Source: Magnetococcales bacterium
GTDB taxonomy: Bacteria > Pseudomonadota > Magnetococcia > Magnetococcales > JADFXB01
Direction: 5' to 3'
DNA length: 35,526 nucleotides
Assembly: GCA_015233935.1 (NCBI GenBank)
Contig: JADFXB010000030.1
Span: 1-35,526, forward strand
In this document: piece by piece, positions 26,297 to 35,465 of the stretch
Layout: each line of letters opens with the position of its first letter
Position numbering within the stretch: the first letter of the stretch is position 1
Notes under the pieces: model-generated
Seen by the model: the letters and a program-made list of their open reading frames with translations, nothing else
Databases searched by the model: none
What the model was told of the DNA's origin: nothing
Made by a program: the position numbers and the translations under genes

Positions 26297-26902
26297 ATGG
26301 ATGAAGTCAAATTGCCCCAAGGGTGGTATCAAAAAATTGCCCAGGACGAAATCAATCTTATGCCATTGGGCAAATGGGATGGAGCTACCCGTTTGGTCAG
26401 CACTGACGCTGGTTTGCAGGAAGCCGCTCTCGCTTGGCAAAATCAAACCCTTTTGGGGTTTGATACCGAAACCCGTCCAACTTTTCGCAAGGGTGTGATC
26501 TATGCGCCCTCCTTGATCCAACTTGCCCTGGATAACGAAGTGCAATTGATCCAGTTGCAGGGGATCAAAGACCACGCACCCCTTGGAAAACTCTTTTCCA
26601 ACTCCGCCATTCGCAAGGTGGGGGTGGGACTGGAACAGGATATCCGCAAGCTGCAAGGCGTCTTCTCCTTTAATCCCAATGGATTTCTGGACTTGGCCTC
26701 GGTAGCCGAACGGTTGGGATTGCCCAATCGGGGGTTACGCAGTATGGCGGCTGCCCATTTGCGCCTGCGTATTTCCAAACGGGCCAAATGCTCCAATTGG
26801 GCCAAGGAAGAGCTGAAACCATTCCAAATTGTCTATGCCGCAACCGATGCCTGGATTGGACGTGAATTATATCGTACCTTTGAAGAATATGGAGTTATTT
26901 GA
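26297..26902 (+). CDS. RNase D-like 3'-5' exonuclease (DEDDy)
   Basis: This ~201-residue single-domain exonuclease has Asp56 and Glu58 in GFDTETRP, Asp115 in GVGLEQDIRKL, and Tyr180-x3-Asp184 in YAATDAWIGRELY: all DEDDy metal ligands and the catalytic tyrosine. It lacks the HRDC domains of full-length RNase D (about 375 residues), so it belongs to the short '3'-5' exonuclease domain' proteins. Substrate (tRNA, other RNA or DNA) cannot be read from sequence. ATG 26297 is the first ATG in frame but has no strong ribosome site; TTG 26273 would add eight residues. The small basic-protein gene follows after 17 bases. Confidence 0.85.
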   Translation: MDEVKLPQGWYQKIAQDEINLMPLGKWDGATRLVSTDAGLQEAALAWQNQTLLGFDTETRPTFRKGVIYAPSLIQLALDNEVQLIQLQGIKDHAPLGKLFSNSAIRKVGVGLEQDIRKLQGVFSFNPNGFLDLASVAERLGLPNRGLRSMAAAHLRLRISKRAKCSNWAKEELKPFQIVYAATDAWIGRELYRTFEEYGVI

Positions 26903-26919
26903 CAGAGGAGACGAGAACA

Positions 26920-27129
26920 ATGGGATTCCTCGACTGGCTCTTGGGTACTCCCAAAAAAAAGCGGGTTACTTCCACCGCCAAAAGCACGGCCACCACTGCC
27001 AGCCGCCCCAGCCAACCTGCTGTCAGGAAACCACCTGCCAGCTCAAAAAATAATCGTATTTTTGAAACCGGACAGCAACAATCCCAGGCACGGGATATTG
27101 TGAAAGATTGGTTGAAGGAAGACAACTAA
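26920..27129 (+). CDS. Small basic low-complexity protein (69 aa), unknown
   Basis: ATG 26920 has GAGGAG at 26905-26910. The protein opens with MGFLDWLLGTPKKKR, an amphipathic hydrophobic patch followed by a basic cluster. A Ser/Thr/Ala/Pro/Lys-rich stretch (residues ~20-48) that looks disordered comes next, and then NRIFETGQQQSQARDIVKDW, probably a short helix. I recognise no family. Its tight fit between the exonuclease (17 bases) and the WD40 protein (16 bases), with a good ribosome site, argues that it is real. The N-terminus could dock to a membrane or a protein partner. Confidence 0.62.
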   Translation: MGFLDWLLGTPKKKRVTSTAKSTATTASRPSQPAVRKPPASSKNNRIFETGQQQSQARDIVKDWLKEDN

Positions 27130-27145
27130 CCGGGAGTTCCGTCCC

Positions 27146-28921
27146 ATGGCACGGATTGGGTCAGGCCTGTGGAATCGCTTTCGATGGCTGATGGTTATGG
27201 CCATGACCCTGCTTGTGGTGGAGATGGCTCCCGCAGAAACAATTCCCACCACCCCCATGCTGCGCCTGGAAGGGGGGATGCATACCGCCATCATCCGTCG
27301 CCTGGCAGTGGATGGGCGAGGCAAAATTGCCGCTACCGTTTCCGATGACAAAGCCCTCCGTATCTGGTCTCTGCCCGATGGCAAGATGATCAAAACCCTG
27401 CGTGTTCCCATTGGCACCGCCAACGATGGCAAACTGTTTGCCGTCGCCCTCTCTCCTGATGGACGACTGGTGGCCGCTGGCGGCTGGACCGGTTGGGATT
27501 GGGAGAAAAAAACCACCATTTATCTGATGGATGTGTTAACTGGTAAGATGGTGCGTCGGATCGGTCGCTTACCCAATACCATCAATCATCTAGCCTTTTC
27601 TCCCAACGGTGTCTTTCTTGCCGTCGCCATGGCCAGGGATAATGGCATCCGTATCTACCGGGTGCAGGATGGCAAACAGATGGTGAGCGATGAAAATTAT
27701 TATGATCAAACCTACTGGCTAAACTTTGACAAATCAGGTCAATTGGTCACCACCAGCTATGATGGTTTCATTCGCCTTTATGACAGCAGTGGCATACTTT
27801 TACGCCATCGCAAGTTTGACAACGGCAAAGAACCCTTCTCAGCAGTCTTTTCTCCCGATGGTGCCGCCATTGCCGTGGGATTTCGCAATTCAACCCAGGT
27901 GGAGGTGTTGGAAAGTCGCAGTCTGAAGACACTTTTCCTTCCCAATATCAAGGGCGTCGATAAAAAATTGCAGACGGTGGCTTGGTCCAAAGATGGTAAA
28001 TATCTTTTTGCCGCAGGTCTTCATCAAGCCGGGGAGTTGCGAGCCGTTCGCCGTTGGGAAAACGGGGGCAAAGGCAGCTATCAGGATACCCCTGTTTCCA
28101 GCGATATCATCATGGATATGGCCACCACCCCCGATGGCGGACTGGTTTTTGCCAGTGGTGACCCCAACTTGGGACGATTGGATGAAACCGGAAAGCTCAC
28201 CTTCAAACATGATCGACCGCAAGCTGACTTTCGCAACATGAAAGAGCTGTTTCGCTTGAGTCCTGATGGTCATACCTTTGAATTTATCTACGATCCAGAC
28301 CGGGCCACCATCACCCGATTTTCCTTGGACAACATGACACTGGAGCATAATTCCGCCAGTCGGGAAGATTTGAAACCACCATTGCGCACCTTCAACGGGG
28401 TGCAGGTGCAAGGGGTGAAGGATCGGCAAGGGGTTTTCATCAACAACATCAGCTTGCCTTTAAAAAAAATGGAGCATCCCTCCACCTATACCATCTTCCA
28501 CGATGGCTCCCATGTATTGCTGGGAACCAATTTTTCGTTAAGGCTCTATACCAAAAATGGGGCTGAATTGTGGGAGGTTCCCATTCCCACCCAGTGCTGG
28601 AATGTGGCTGTGAGCCAAAATGGCAAGGTGGGCATGGCCGCCTTTGGCGACGGCACCATTCGTTGGTATCAGATGCAGCAGGGGAAAGAAATTTTGGCCT
28701 TTTTTCCCCATAATGATCGCCAACGCTGGATCTTGTGGAACCCCCTTGGTTATTTCACCTCTTCCAGCAAGGGGGATGAACTCTTGGGCTGGCATCTCAA
28801 TCAGGGGCTGGACAGTGCCGCCCTGTTTTATCCGTTGGGACAGTTTCAAGGCCGCTATAAAAATCCGCTGGAAACCCTGCGTTTGCTTAGGGAGGTGGAA
28901 GGAAATACAAATTCTCAATAG
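27146..28921 (+). CDS. Secreted WD40-type beta-propeller protein with caspase-associated tail but no caspase domain
   Basis: This 591-residue protein has a basic N-terminus and a hydrophobic signal (about residues 12-30, RWLMVMAMTLLVVEMAPA). At least six WD40-like units follow, with phrases such as KALRIWSLPDGKMIKTL, FAVALSPDGRLVAAGG and HLAFSPNGVFLAVAMA. The C-terminal block RWILWNPLGYFTSSSKGDEL...GWHLNQGLDSAALFYPLGQF resembles the linker that in many bacterial WD40-caspase proteins sits directly before a peptidase C14 domain. Here the protein ends ~25 residues later. The role is probably a periplasmic scaffold; partners are unknown. GGGAG lies 11 bases before the ATG. The T7-tailed hairpin at 28940-28975 follows the stop. 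Confidence 0.82.
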   Translation: MARIGSGLWNRFRWLMVMAMTLLVVEMAPAETIPTTPMLRLEGGMHTAIIRRLAVDGRGKIAATVSDDKALRIWSLPDGKMIKTLRVPIGTANDGKLFAVALSPDGRLVAAGGWTGWDWEKKTTIYLMDVLTGKMVRRIGRLPNTINHLAFSPNGVFLAVAMARDNGIRIYRVQDGKQMVSDENYYDQTYWLNFDKSGQLVTTSYDGFIRLYDSSGILLRHRKFDNGKEPFSAVFSPDGAAIAVGFRNSTQVEVLESRSLKTLFLPNIKGVDKKLQTVAWSKDGKYLFAAGLHQAGELRAVRRWENGGKGSYQDTPVSSDIIMDMATTPDGGLVFASGDPNLGRLDETGKLTFKHDRPQADFRNMKELFRLSPDGHTFEFIYDPDRATITRFSLDNMTLEHNSASREDLKPPLRTFNGVQVQGVKDRQGVFINNISLPLKKMEHPSTYTIFHDGSHVLLGTNFSLRLYTKNGAELWEVPIPTQCWNVAVSQNGKVGMAAFGDGTIRWYQMQQGKEILAFFPHNDRQRWILWNPLGYFTSSSKGDELLGWHLNQGLDSAALFYPLGQFQGRYKNPLETLRLLREVEGNTNSQ

Positions 28922-28939
28922 GGTGGCATGGAGAGATTC

Positions 28940-28975
28940 GGGGTGCGGGAGCACCCCAGACCCCCTCCTTTTTTT
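28940..28975. repeat. G/C-rich hairpin repeat with T7 tail, copy 3 (probable terminator)
   Basis: GGGGTGC (28940-28946), loop GGGA, GCACCCC (28951-28957) is a perfect 7-bp stem followed by AGACCCCCTCC and seven T residues (28969-28975). It separates two convergent genes, the WD40 protein and yejA-like. The 3' half from CCCCAG to T7 is identical to the repeat at 18009-18047, though stem and loop differ. Confidence 0.65.
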
Positions 28976-28982
28976 AATGGAT

Positions 28983-30794
28983 TTACTTCTCTTCGACCAG
29001 TTGCCAGGTCATCAACCAATCATCGGCAGCATAGTAAAGAGGAAATTTTTCTGGATGCTTGAGCTTGCTCCAGTAAGAAACCCGATGAAAGGGAATGTGA
29101 AAATTGGGCACCAGATAATGCCCAGCCAACAATACCCGATCTAAAGCACGACAGGCATCTACCAGTTCAGCTCGATTGTTGGCATAAATCACCTTTTCCA
29201 CCAAAGCATCCACCGCCTCATCCTGAATACCAATGGTGTTGCGGGTGCCCTTGATCTTGGCACTGGCAGAATGCCACATATCCCGCTGCTCATTGCCAGG
29301 GGATTGGGATTGGGGGAACGAATCCACAATCATATCAAAATCAAAAGATTGCCGCCGCTCCTGATACAAGGAATGATCCACGGTGCGAAAGTTCAACTTG
29401 ATCCCCAACTTGGACAGGTTGGAAGCATAAGGATCAAAAACCCGGTTAAACTGGGGATTGTCCAACAAAGCCTCCACCTCCATCCGCTCCCCCTTGGCGT
29501 TGACCAAAATTTTGTCCGCTCCCAAACTCCATCCCGCCTCTTTCAACAATTGACTGGCGCGCCGCAAATTATCCCGAATAGAGGAGGGGGGATTGGTGGA
29601 AGGTGGTGTGGTCACCTCTTGAAATACTTCCGGCAACAGCTTCCCCCGCAAAGGCTCCAATAATTTCAACTCACCAGGCGTCGGTTTGCCGGTAGCTGCC
29701 ATTTCTGAATTGGAAAAATAACTGCTGGAACGGGTGTATTGGTCATAAAAAAGGTTTTTGTTGCTCCATTCAAAGTCGAAAGCCAGAATGAAAGCCTCCC
29801 GCACCCGCCGATCCTGAAACACCGGTCGCCGTAGATTAAAGACAAAACCCTGCATGCCCGCACCATTTCCATGGGGCAGGGTCTCCTTGATAATACGCCC
29901 GCTGTCAAACTTGTCCCCGGCATGATCCCGTGCCCAAGCCTTGGAACTGTTCTCAAACTTAAAGTCAAACTCCCCTGCCTTGAAGGCCTCCATGGCCACC
30001 GTCGGGTCCAAAAAAGTCTTCACCATGATGCGTTCAAAATTGAAAAAGCCCTGCCGTACCGGTAAATGCCAGCCCCAATAGTTGGGATTGCGCCGATAGG
30101 TGATGGTTTTGCCAGGCTGCACCTCTTCCACCAGATAAGGACCAGAACCCAAAGGAATATCGGTCATGTTGGGCTTATCAAAGGGAAATTTTTCAAAATA
30201 CGCCTTGCTCAAAATAGGGATCTCACCCGAAATCAAAGGCAACTCACGATTCTTGACCGAAAAGACAAACTCCACCTTCTGAGGGGAAAGAACATTGGCC
30301 TTGGCAATATCCTGAAAATAGATTTGATAGAGGGGAGCCGCCTTGTCGGATTTAAGAATTTCCAGGGAAAAACGAACATCCTCGGCAGTTACCGGAGTTC
30401 CATCACTGAAACGCGCATTGGGATCCAGAGTGTAGATAACCGACATGCCGTCCGCAGCCACCTGGATATCCTTGGCCAGCAATCCATACTGGGTAAATGG
30501 CTCATCCATGGAACGGGTGGTGAGGGATTCAAACATCACCTCCGATAATTTATAAGGGGGTGCCCCTTTCAGGGTAAAAGGGTTCAGTTTATCAAAGGCC
30601 CCGATGGCGTACAAAACCAGGGTTCCCCCCACTTTGGGTTGGGCGAAGGTGTAATCAAACCGCTTGAATCCTTGCATATATTTGGGTTGACCATCCATAC
30701 TAATAGCATGGGCAGCCCTGCCTGCCTGTGGAGAGAAGACAAGGCAGAGAGTCATGGAAATAAGGGAGCCAATGCGTACAAAATTTAAGGACAT
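28983..30794 (-). CDS. YejA-like family 5 extracellular solute-binding protein (peptide ABC importer type)
   Basis: This 603-residue periplasmic binding protein has a signal peptide (about residues 1-28, SLISMTLCLVFSPQAGRAAHA). The SBP family 5 fold includes FDYTFAQPKVGGTLVLY, the DGTPVTAEDVRFSLEIL signature region and PLGSGPYLVEEVQPGKTITY. Phrases such as NPNYWGWHLPVRQGFFNF and the overall length match YejA, the binding component of the YejABEF importer for peptides including microcin C. The permease and ATPase genes (yejB, yejE, yejF) are not adjacent, so it either uses a transporter encoded elsewhere or has another role. GGGAG just before ATG 30794 supports the start. It is convergent with the WD40 gene. 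Confidence 0.9.
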   Translation of the reverse strand: MSLNFVRIGSLISMTLCLVFSPQAGRAAHAISMDGQPKYMQGFKRFDYTFAQPKVGGTLVLYAIGAFDKLNPFTLKGAPPYKLSEVMFESLTTRSMDEPFTQYGLLAKDIQVAADGMSVIYTLDPNARFSDGTPVTAEDVRFSLEILKSDKAAPLYQIYFQDIAKANVLSPQKVEFVFSVKNRELPLISGEIPILSKAYFEKFPFDKPNMTDIPLGSGPYLVEEVQPGKTITYRRNPNYWGWHLPVRQGFFNFERIMVKTFLDPTVAMEAFKAGEFDFKFENSSKAWARDHAGDKFDSGRIIKETLPHGNGAGMQGFVFNLRRPVFQDRRVREAFILAFDFEWSNKNLFYDQYTRSSSYFSNSEMAATGKPTPGELKLLEPLRGKLLPEVFQEVTTPPSTNPPSSIRDNLRRASQLLKEAGWSLGADKILVNAKGERMEVEALLDNPQFNRVFDPYASNLSKLGIKLNFRTVDHSLYQERRQSFDFDMIVDSFPQSQSPGNEQRDMWHSASAKIKGTRNTIGIQDEAVDALVEKVIYANNRAELVDACRALDRVLLAGHYLVPNFHIPFHRVSYWSKLKHPEKFPLYYAADDWLMTWQLVEEK

Positions 30795-30835
30795 GATTTC
30801 CTCCCAAAGGTTGGTTTTCCATAAACCAAGTCAAA

Positions 30836-30851
30836 GATTATCCATATAATC
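30836..30851. promoter_or_regulatory. Operator-like inverted repeat between yejA-like and the YfhO-like gene
   Basis: GATTAT-CCAT-ATAATC is a perfect 6-bp inverted repeat in the 194-base divergent region. It contains a consensus TATAAT on the plus strand (30845-30850), but no good -35 box sits 16-18 bases upstream. It could be a regulator site or an extended -10 promoter. Confidence 0.28.
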
Positions 30852-30988
30852 CATTTTGTCCTTTACCACATGAATGTTCTTACCACCAGTCTTTTTCTCT
30901 CTCAACCGTGCTGGGGTGGACGGGGTTCTCAATTTTATTCAAGTACGGTAGGATCATTAGTTGGTATCACATGTGGCTGGGGGATCAT

Positions 30989-33223
30989 ATGATTAAATAT
31001 TTTTCGTTGATTAAAGATGCCAGTTGCCAGCAGAAAAATTTATTGTGCTCTCTTCCCCCCCTTTTTTATCTTATCATTTTTTCAATTTTACTTGCTTGGC
31101 CCTATTTTTTGCTCGGCCCTTATTCGATTGTTGATTTTTATGATCAAGGCGATTCATTACTACCAAAAGCCGCAGCTTATGCTCAATTATTCGATTCATA
31201 TGGTGTTTTTTATTGGGATCCCATATTATTAGGTGGTCTGGATCGCTTGGGAGATTCTCGCAGTTTGTTCAGCTATTCAGCAGTGCTGATGTGGTTGTTC
31301 TCTCCCCTGTTGGCGTACCAGATTTATATGGTTCTTTATTATGGTGGGGCTGTCTTTACCTCTTTTTTCCTGTTTCGTCGCCTTGGAGCAGAACCCATTT
31401 TTGCGGCAGTGTTGTCTTATATCTATGGGGTTCTTTTTTCAGGGTACTACTCAATCGTTGCTTTTGAATCCCATTTTGCCTTTTTCCCTGGTTTTTTGCT
31501 CATTTTGGACTATTTGGCCAGAAAAGAGAGTGAAAAAAGGTCTGGTTATTTTATTGCGGCATTTGTCGCAGGGCTTTGTTATTCGTTTTTTCTGAATATT
31601 GCCTTATTGCTGCCTCTGGCAGGAATCTTTCTTGGGTTTCTGTTTTTGGTGGATGGACAACTGCGTAATCGATACAGTTGGCAGATCCTTTTTCTCTTTT
31701 TGTTGGCAGCAGCTCTGCCTCATCTGCCGGTGGTGGTCCAAATTTTTGTCAATCTGTCCCAATCTGTACATCATGTGACATCAGTCAGTCCCACGGTTTC
31801 TACCATGGATTATCTTATGGCAGGCAACCTGCTGGAAGCGAAAGAGGCCTTTTTGACCTCCATGCGTGAAAGCTATTGGGCCTTACGTTCAGCGAGTTTG
31901 CATCTACCAGCCCTGTATCGTAAGTCTCCTACACTATATGATTTCAATTTTGGCTTGGATATACTTATGGCAATCTCTTTGCCATTGGCACTCTTTTTTA
32001 CTTGGCGTACAGGAAAAGGGTATAGCTACCTCATTCTTTTTTTAATCATAATAATAATTTCAAATGCAAGTAGTTTTATATTGCAATTTTTACCAAGTGA
32101 AAGTTCCTTGCGGAATTTTCATATTTCGCGTTTATTTTACTTTGTCATTTTTTCGCAAATGCTCTTATTGGCAAAATATTTGGCTCCATCTGTACCGCCA
32201 ACTCCCAATGGTTTCACTGTGCAATCTTATTTACCAGGGATTCAATTCCTTTTTTTTACAGTTTTGTTGATCTCCACCGTTACAGGTAACCTGGTTCATG
32301 TTGTTGACAAGGCCATCCCCATGAGTCTGCAACGGGCGACACAAAAGGATGTTCTTCAACATGAAGAATTAAGTCAAGTGGCAGCTCAACTCAAATCCCA
32401 ACATCGGGATCCCTTTAGAGTAGCCACTGTCGCACGGAATTTGTGGCCTGCCATTGTCCATCCCTACGGTCTTGAAAGCCTGGATGGATATACGACCATC
32501 TATCCTAATCGTTTTGTAACATTCTGGAATGCTTTGATTTCTCCGTCTGGTAGGTTTACGAATAGCTACTACAGCTACCTGTTTCCCAGAAACAATCTCC
32601 TGTCCGCTCCCTACAGGTTGTCAGATAATTTACGATTGGAGCTGCTTGCTCTTGCCAATGTTCGTTACCTTCTTGTGAGTGGAACCGTTGAGGAATCTTC
32701 CCTCCCTGAATTAACCTCCTTCCAGTTTCCAGCCAATGATGCCATAAATTCTCCCCTGAAGTATGTAATCAATACCAAAAAGATGGAGAATAAGCGGCAA
32801 ACGGTCCATGTTTATCAAATACCGCAAGCATTACCACGGGCTTTCGGAGTATTTCGCCATCGTATTTTTCCTGATACCGCCGCTGTGGCAATGGCCTTAC
32901 AAAATGCCCCCTGGCAAGAGTTGCGAAGCACAGCTTTTTTAGAATCTCCTGCCCTTCCTGCCGGGTTTGTACTTCCTGATAACGATGAGGCGAGACAGGG
33001 AAACGTTACCATCCTGTCTTATTCTCCAGACAAAATAATTCTTGATGTGGTATTCCCTCAGAATGGAATCTTGGTTGTCACCCAAAATTACCACCCAAAA
33101 TGGAAAGCCTGGCTGGATGAACAACCATTCCCGATCTTTCCGGTATATTCCACCTTTCAGGGGACTATTGTGCCACAGGGAAACCATCGGGTGGTGTTTC
33201 ATTACCAACCTTGGACATGGTAG
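30989..33223 (+). CDS. YfhO-like polytopic membrane protein (GT-C glycosyltransferase-like)
   Basis: The ~744 residues contain about a dozen membrane segments in the first two thirds. An early DFYDQGDSLLPKAAAY loop is rich in acidic residues, as in GT-C enzymes. The soluble C-terminal part ends NYHPKWKAWLDEQPFPIF...GNHRVVFHYQPW, the ending typical of YfhO-family proteins (YxPGWxAxVDG...HxVxFxYxP). YfhO-type proteins are linked to decorating lipoteichoic acid or surface polymers in Firmicutes; the role in this Gram-negative setting is inferred to be surface glycosylation only. ATG 30989 has GGGGG at 30978-30982; upstream GTG 30908 and ATG 30971 share the frame. It is AT-rich relative to the core genes. 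The next membrane protein starts 6 bases after its stop. Confidence 0.75.
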   Translation: MIKYFSLIKDASCQQKNLLCSLPPLFYLIIFSILLAWPYFLLGPYSIVDFYDQGDSLLPKAAAYAQLFDSYGVFYWDPILLGGLDRLGDSRSLFSYSAVLMWLFSPLLAYQIYMVLYYGGAVFTSFFLFRRLGAEPIFAAVLSYIYGVLFSGYYSIVAFESHFAFFPGFLLILDYLARKESEKRSGYFIAAFVAGLCYSFFLNIALLLPLAGIFLGFLFLVDGQLRNRYSWQILFLFLLAAALPHLPVVVQIFVNLSQSVHHVTSVSPTVSTMDYLMAGNLLEAKEAFLTSMRESYWALRSASLHLPALYRKSPTLYDFNFGLDILMAISLPLALFFTWRTGKGYSYLILFLIIIIISNASSFILQFLPSESSLRNFHISRLFYFVIFSQMLLLAKYLAPSVPPTPNGFTVQSYLPGIQFLFFTVLLISTVTGNLVHVVDKAIPMSLQRATQKDVLQHEELSQVAAQLKSQHRDPFRVATVARNLWPAIVHPYGLESLDGYTTIYPNRFVTFWNALISPSGRFTNSYYSYLFPRNNLLSAPYRLSDNLRLELLALANVRYLLVSGTVEESSLPELTSFQFPANDAINSPLKYVINTKKMENKRQTVHVYQIPQALPRAFGVFRHRIFPDTAAVAMALQNAPWQELRSTAFLESPALPAGFVLPDNDEARQGNVTILSYSPDKIILDVVFPQNGILVVTQNYHPKWKAWLDEQPFPIFPVYSTFQGTIVPQGNHRVVFHYQPWTW

Positions 33224-33229
33224 CCTATT

Positions 33230-35344
33230 GTGAGTGAAACGTTGAAAAATATCCGTTCTTTGTTAGAAAATACTCCAGCTTGTCAAGCATCTATCCGATT
33301 GGATTGGGGTTTGGCAACCTTGATCCTGCTCATGGGGTTAGGGTTGGGATGGAACTACCTGGCCCGCTCAGATGTTTATCAAAGCTTTTACCAAAGTGAA
33401 TTTGCACCTGCGGTTTTGTTTGCTTGTGGAAGGGATTTTCAGAATGTGGTAACAGATGAAGTTCCTGAACTTTTTGCATTCCTGCGCAGAGATCGAGATC
33501 GCAGCCGTCACCAGCTTCCCTGTCATACGCTTCCTGAACAAATTCCTGTCACTGAAATCTCAGGTTTCCAGTACACCCATCATCATCTGCTCTTCCTCGC
33601 CGCCTTGACCTGGAAACTGGCCATTGTTCTCGGAATCCATGACGGTCCAGACTGGAGTAGTCTGAATCCGGTATTCGGTCTTTTCTATGGTCTAAGTGGG
33701 GCATTCTTTTTTGGCTTATGTCGTTTGGCCATGGGGCGTTTTGCTACAATTGCAATTGTTTTATTTTTCCTCTTTTCTCAGCATCATCTCCTTGGGTTGG
33801 CCAGCTTTAGGGATTATGCAAAAATTCCATTTCTGATAGGTATTTTGTTTATTGTTGCTGATTTGCTCAAGAATAATTATTCATTTCATATTATGGTGAC
33901 TCGATCTCTCTTGGCAGGAACCATGATGGGAATTGGTGTGGGAATGCGCCAGGATATTCTGCAATTATTGCCTTTGATTGTCCTGGCCATACTGTTTTTT
34001 CTGCCTGGTCCTGTCAAGTTTCTGCAACGCCTTACTGTTTTAGGAATTTATGTTTTGTTCTTTGTGTTGGTTGGTTACCCAACCGTCTCTCGTTTGCAAG
34101 GCGAGAGCAATCCGTCCTTTAACCTTTCACAGGGATTAACCAGCGATTTCTCCGAAATGTTGGAGATTGAACATTCAATTTACGAAGATGGTTATATTTT
34201 TCATGATATGTACACATACACAAGAATTAAAGAGTTTGCCGAACGTGTTGAAAAAGTTTCCCTAAATACAGTTATTCGCTCCGGTCTTGACTTTTTTTCC
34301 AAAAATTATACGGATGTTTCAAAGCATTATTTATCGGAAATGCTTTTTCACTATCCCGCAGATATTCTACTACGGTTTATCGCATCTGCCCGCAAAGCAG
34401 CCGAAAGCGGCATTATAAAAAAACACGGTATCTTTATTGTTATTTCTGCTATGGCCATTATTTTCTGGTATAATTTACGCATTGGAATTTTTGCTCTCAT
34501 GGCCTTCTTATTTATTGGCGGCATGCCAGGTCTGCTGTTTGTGGCCAGACATTCTGGACATGTTAAATTCCTGGCATTATTCTGCCATGGTATCGTTTTA
34601 CAAGCCTTCATTTCATGGTTATTTCGTAATAGAGCAGAAGAAGGTAAAGTAAGTCATCCCTGGATAGGGTATTCATGGCCACGATCTTCCCTGTCGTTTT
34701 CGAAAATTCTTCTGTACTGTCTTCTACCTCTAACTGTGTTTATGTTATTGATAAGCAGCACACTATGGATCGTTCGCTGGTATCAGAATAACCATTTGCA
34801 GAGCTATTTGGCACACATTGCCAGCCTTCCAGGAGAACACCTCACAGGATATTTTTCTGAATCACCGACTGGTAGGACATGGGCCTATTCTCTAAAATTA
34901 CAGTCAGAGAAATTTGACAAATCAATTGCAAATACCTATGCAGAATATTTGGCAATAACTTTTTCACACGAAAAAAATTGTCAGTCAGTGCCGTTAATGA
35001 TTGGCTTAGATTATAAAGGCACTTCTGTCCTTAATTTTAGTCGCCAAATGACACTTCAATTGCCTATGGAACCCGCTACCTATTTTCATCCAATCTATCG
35101 ATCCAGTGAAATTAAACCAGAAATAATTGAGTTCCCAGATCAAGCGGCTTCATGTATTCAGGAATTGAAGAAAATTAAAATTACGGATACTATTACTTTA
35201 TTGCCCATATTTATGTGGCCTGAAAATCCCGAAAAATACGATCTCTACCATACATTATGGTTAGGATGGTCTTCCTATCAACCTTTTCCCTTTATGATTA
35301 AACATAAAAATAATGGTTTTAATGTCAAGCAAGGAGATGGTTGA
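33230..35344 (+). CDS. Large polytopic membrane protein, GT-C-like, unrecognised
   Basis: This 704-residue protein has about ten hydrophobic helices: a first one near residues 27-44, a cluster at ~145-290, another at ~400-475, and one near 490-515. A ~180-residue C-terminal soluble domain follows. After the first helix, the loop LARSDVYQSFYQSEFAPAVL and the stretch HHHLLFLAALTWKLA resemble the layout of GT-C transferases, but I recognise no family motif. It starts at GTG 33230, 6 bases after the YfhO-like stop, so the two are co-transcribed and probably act in one surface-modification step. Several adjacent histidines (THHHLL, SQHHLL) are notable. It is AT-rich and likely acquired together with its neighbour. 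Confidence 0.68.
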   Translation: MSETLKNIRSLLENTPACQASIRLDWGLATLILLMGLGLGWNYLARSDVYQSFYQSEFAPAVLFACGRDFQNVVTDEVPELFAFLRRDRDRSRHQLPCHTLPEQIPVTEISGFQYTHHHLLFLAALTWKLAIVLGIHDGPDWSSLNPVFGLFYGLSGAFFFGLCRLAMGRFATIAIVLFFLFSQHHLLGLASFRDYAKIPFLIGILFIVADLLKNNYSFHIMVTRSLLAGTMMGIGVGMRQDILQLLPLIVLAILFFLPGPVKFLQRLTVLGIYVLFFVLVGYPTVSRLQGESNPSFNLSQGLTSDFSEMLEIEHSIYEDGYIFHDMYTYTRIKEFAERVEKVSLNTVIRSGLDFFSKNYTDVSKHYLSEMLFHYPADILLRFIASARKAAESGIIKKHGIFIVISAMAIIFWYNLRIGIFALMAFLFIGGMPGLLFVARHSGHVKFLALFCHGIVLQAFISWLFRNRAEEGKVSHPWIGYSWPRSSLSFSKILLYCLLPLTVFMLLISSTLWIVRWYQNNHLQSYLAHIASLPGEHLTGYFSESPTGRTWAYSLKLQSEKFDKSIANTYAEYLAITFSHEKNCQSVPLMIGLDYKGTSVLNFSRQMTLQLPMEPATYFHPIYRSSEIKPEIIEFPDQAASCIQELKKIKITDTITLLPIFMWPENPEKYDLYHTLWLGWSSYQPFPFMIKHKNNGFNVKQGDG

Positions 35345-35465
35345 AATGGCTTTTTATTACAATCTTCAATAGGATGCTGGCACGATTGAAATAACTGGAA
35401 ATCACCGCAAATTCAATATAGCATTGCATGAAATGAGCAATCCAGGATCATAGGAGGAGGTCGCC

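Noticed and set aside
35379-35395. Possible sigma-54 promoter (TGGCAC) before amrB
   Set aside because: The -24 half looks right but no GC-containing -12 element follows at the required spacing.
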